Positions 12,865-13,139 of a stretch of DNA of 13,139 nt are shown one piece after another. The translations under genes were made by a program, and so were the position numbers. The notes beneath the pieces were generated by a model. That model worked only from the letters and a program-made list of their open reading frames with translations, had not been told where the DNA came from and made no database searches. Positions within the stretch are counted from its first letter, which is position 1, and each line of letters begins with the position of its first letter. Origin of the DNA: Lishizhenia sp. (lineage in GTDB: Bacteria; Bacteroidota; Bacteroidia; Flavobacteriales_D; Crocinitomicaceae). The stretch covers positions 1 through 13,139 of the forward strand of contig SKHH01000109.1 in NCBI GenBank assembly GCA_007117055.1. Reading direction: 5' to 3'.

Positions 12865-13139
12865 TCAAACATCTATTCCCTTCATCATTTTATTCCAATA
12901 TAAATATGGAAGACCATACTTCTTTAACATCCAAAGTCTCCAATGTTCTTTAGAGGAGTCAGAAATGAACATCCACTTTAGTTTTGGATCAGGTGTAAAA
13001 TTCCCTGCATAATCAAACTCTGCTAAAACCATTTTACCATATTCTGTAACCAACGGACATGAGCTATATCCATCATAATCTTTGTTGCTTGCACCTAAAC
13101 CTTGACTCAACTTATAAAGATTATCAACTACAATAGGTA
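12865..13139 (-). CDS. sqr: Sulfide:quinone oxidoreductase, C-terminal part (N-terminus beyond window)
   Basis: The reading frame is open to the window edge, giving 90 residues of a flavoprotein's C-terminus. I extended it upstream of 13110 by translation: PIVVDNLYKLSQGLGASNKD. The motif YDGYSSCPLVTEYGKMVLAEFDY matches the C-terminus of human SQOR-type enzymes, in which the Cys of SCPLVT (codon 13057-13059) is one of the two redox-active cysteines. The end LKKYGLPYLYWNKMMKGIDV also matches, as the membrane-associating tail. The enzyme oxidises sulfide to sulfane sulfur and passes electrons via FAD to quinone at the cytoplasmic membrane. It precedes cydAB in the same direction by 28 bp. A related quinone-linked flavoprotein is the only alternative I would consider. 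Confidence 0.87.
   Translation of the reverse strand, partial: PIVVDNLYKLSQGLGASNKDYDGYSSCPLVTEYGKMVLAEFDYAGNFTPDPKLKWMFISDSSKEHWRLWMLKKYGLPYLYWNKMMKGIDV

Overview
The window reads as an AT-rich chromosomal segment of a Bacteroidota bacterium, most likely order Flavobacteriales. Four lines of evidence support this. The promoters I can find match the Bacteroidota consensus TTTG-N19-TAnnTTTG rather than -35/-10 boxes. Start codons lack clear Shine-Dalgarno sequences. Several genes belong to families largely confined to this phylum (DUF6089-like, DUF6268-like and DUF4294-like envelope proteins). The 3' half ends in a short-Q-loop cytochrome bd set. No mobile elements, CRISPR arrays, rRNAs or tRNAs are visible, and no gene looks broken.

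Region 1 (1-3825), DNA repair, nucleoid and RNA decay. A partial mutY on the minus strand is divergent from an HU-like gene. After the HU gene, a terminator hairpin is fused to a consensus promoter. That promoter appears to drive a three-gene unit: a 30-codon AURKAIP1/COX24-domain (mS38-like) gene, rng (RNase G/E family) and recX. The unit runs head-on into a minus-strand YbgC-like thioesterase gene with only 5 bp between the stop codons.

Region 2 (3826-5747), dnaA and its flanks. A 314-bp gene-free leader with divergent promoter-like elements and a T-rich tract precedes dnaA. A single good DnaA box (TTATACACA, on the minus strand) lies in the 177-bp spacer behind it.

Region 3 (5748-9906), envelope proteins and pyrimidine synthesis. 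A DUF6089-type outer-membrane barrel is followed by a class 2 dihydroorotate dehydrogenase (pyrD), a minus-strand DUF6268-like barrel and a DUF4294-like secreted protein. Hairpin terminators separate the first three genes, and several genes have their own promoters.

Region 4 (9907-13139, all minus strand), a respiratory operon. In transcription order it holds the C-terminus of a human-type sulfide:quinone oxidoreductase, cydA, cydB and a class I SAM-dependent methyltransferase, with gaps of 28, 1-2 and 3 nt. Sulfide oxidised by SQR would reduce quinone, and the bd oxidase, a sulfide-tolerant type of terminal oxidase, would reoxidise it. The methyltransferase is an unexplained fourth member and the most promising functional lead. 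The rest is largely conserved housekeeping DNA; I found no clearly unprecedented system.
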